A stretch of 24,980 nucleotides of DNA from Planctomycetes bacterium UBA1662. Its GTDB lineage: Bacteria; Planctomycetota; UBA8108. Within the stretch, counting starts at the first letter, position 1. Every line of letters begins with the position of its first letter. Shown in pieces: positions 24,323-24,980 of this stretch. A program made the position numbers and the translations under genes. The stretch spans positions 12,730 through 37,709 of the forward strand of contig DCKY01000152.1 in the NCBI GenBank assembly GCA_002320775.1. The letters run 5' to 3'. The notes beneath the pieces are model-generated. The model saw only the letters and a program-made list of their open reading frames with translations. It was not told the origin of the DNA and did no database searches.

Positions 24323-24678
24323 CTCCTACCCCGCCCCTGTATTTACTGAACTTAGGGAAATCCTCCGGATTGGGGTCCAAACTTTCCCCGCTTAACTTAA
24401 AGACCCACCCGCACTTAATCCGATGAAAGTACACCCGAGATCACCTCGATCCCGGGTCTACAGTGTTCGATTACAAAACACTTTGGGTTTGGAATTACAC
24501 GATAAATACACTTTTTCAGCTACGTCACAATAGTTTTAAACTAATAATTTTAAATAACTTAGGACATATGTCCAGGGGTTTGGGAAACTTGGCACGGCCC
24601 TTGCTTTTTATTTAAGGATCTACCTCTTCTTCCTCATATACCCTGACTCGCAATAACTACTCTGGATTCACTGAAATT
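24323..24678. other. Long AT-rich regulatory region with dyads before a sigma-54-driven gene
   Basis: No gene was found here. From left to right it holds: a possible hairpin GGGAAA...TTTCCC (24355-24388) with an inner ATCC/GGAT stem and no T tract; an imperfect 25-base dyad ACCCG-A-GATC...GATC-C-CGGGT (24433-24457; nine of ten pairs) about 170 bases before the predicted transcription start, a normal enhancer distance; an odd palindrome TAGTTT-T-AAACTA (24531-24543); a perfect palindrome GGACATATGTCC (24562-24573); and the sigma-54 promoter (separate entry). GC content drops sharply after 24460. Confidence 0.5.
24589..24604 (+). promoter_or_regulatory. Sigma-54 (-24/-12) promoter
   Basis: TTGGCACGGCCCTTGC matches the family consensus YTGGCACG-N4-TTGC at every fixed position, with GG (24591-24592) and GC (24603-24604) exactly 10 bases apart and a T-rich stretch after the -12 element. 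Transcription should start near 24615, about 64 bases before the next gene. It lies just downstream of an operon that encodes a sigma-54 activator. Confidence 0.88.
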
Positions 24679-24980
24679 ATGAAAGCCAGGCAACTGAACT
24701 ATCTGTTTTTGACTACGCTTTTTCTCTGTATTGGTAGTTCCACTCTGTATGCGCAGAGCGGTCGCTTCCAGGATCTTAGAGGAAAGCGCATCGCCAGGGG
24801 ACCCGAAGGCGAGAAAACCGTGCTGCGGCGCGGTGGACTTCTTCTCGCCCAGGCCGAAGCCAATCCACAGGAAAAGGCTCCGGTAAAGGCTGCGGCCGAA
24901 AAAGCGCCCGCGGTTCCCGCGGCCCCGAAGACTCCCGCTGACGGCCAGGCAGAAGAAAAAGCTCCGGCCGAAAAAGCACC
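24679..24980 (+). CDS. Secreted Ala/Pro/Lys/Glu-rich protein, N-terminal part (runs off the right edge)
   Basis: One hundred codons are visible from ATG 24679, and the frame is open to the window end. Residues 1-25 are a signal peptide (basic MKAR, hydrophobic LNYLFLTTLFLCIGSS, cleavage near LYAQ-SG). A short charged stretch follows (about 28-58), then an Ala/Pro/Lys/Glu-rich segment with repeated EKAP/AEKAP units (from about residue 65) like the flexible linkers of envelope proteins. The function depends on sequence beyond the window; a secretin, pilus-related or other envelope protein is possible. No clear ribosome-binding site is seen. It is downstream of the sigma-54 promoter and is the best candidate target of the upstream activator. 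Confidence 0.8.
   Translation, partial: MKARQLNYLFLTTLFLCIGSSTLYAQSGRFQDLRGKRIARGPEGEKTVLRRGGLLLAQAEANPQEKAPVKAAAEKAPAVPAAPKTPADGQAEEKAPAEKA

Overview
The window comes from a GC-rich (about 60% by eye) Gram-negative bacterium. It carries lpxA (lipid A synthesis) and an lptF/lptG-type permease pair (LPS export). It also carries a eukaryote-like Ser/Thr kinase followed by an FHA/sigma-54 activator, a combination common in myxobacteria, Planctomycetes/PVC bacteria, Acidobacteria and related uncultured phyla. No rRNA, tRNA, CRISPR array, insertion sequence or phage gene is visible, so I cannot name the phylum. Gene density is high, several genes overlap, and the content is mostly housekeeping biosynthesis.

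Layout. Positions 1-2288 hold the start of lpxA (minus), metX (plus) and an unrecognised secreted protein with an internal duplication (minus). Positions 2411-8235 are a tetrapyrrole locus made of two divergent units: hemE-hemL leftwards, and hemA-hemC-hemD rightwards. hemB is absent. Positions 8250-12062 are an mscS-type channel and the lptF-lptG pair, all minus. Positions 12367-19035 are a rightward amino-acid block. It starts with ilvE and a large chorismate mutase/prephenate dehydratase/ACT/DAHP-synthase-like fusion. A separate promoter with a leader-peptide attenuator follows, then leuA and cimA. A minus-strand glycosyltransferase lies at 19055-19759. Positions 19946-24980 hold a transmembrane Ser/Thr kinase, an FHA-GAF-sigma54 activator and a secreted protein built of secretin-N-like domains, all overlapping. 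After a 356-base AT-rich gap with a near-perfect sigma-54 promoter comes the start of a secreted Ala/Pro/Lys/Glu-rich protein.

How it fits together. Three points stand out. First, upstream of leuA-cimA there is a TTGACA promoter, a 50-codon leader ORF with 7 Leu and 3 Ile codons in an 11-codon run, a hairpin followed by ten T, and a competing upstream pairing. This is a textbook ribosome-mediated attenuator, here on genes for both leucine and (via citramalate) isoleucine. Second, the DAHP-synthase-like C-terminus of the phenylalanine enzyme has lost most of the metal- and PEP-binding residues of its family and looks like a pseudoenzyme domain. Third, the kinase, FHA activator, secretin-N protein and sigma-54 promoter look like one signalling-to-envelope circuit whose target begins at the right edge of the window.
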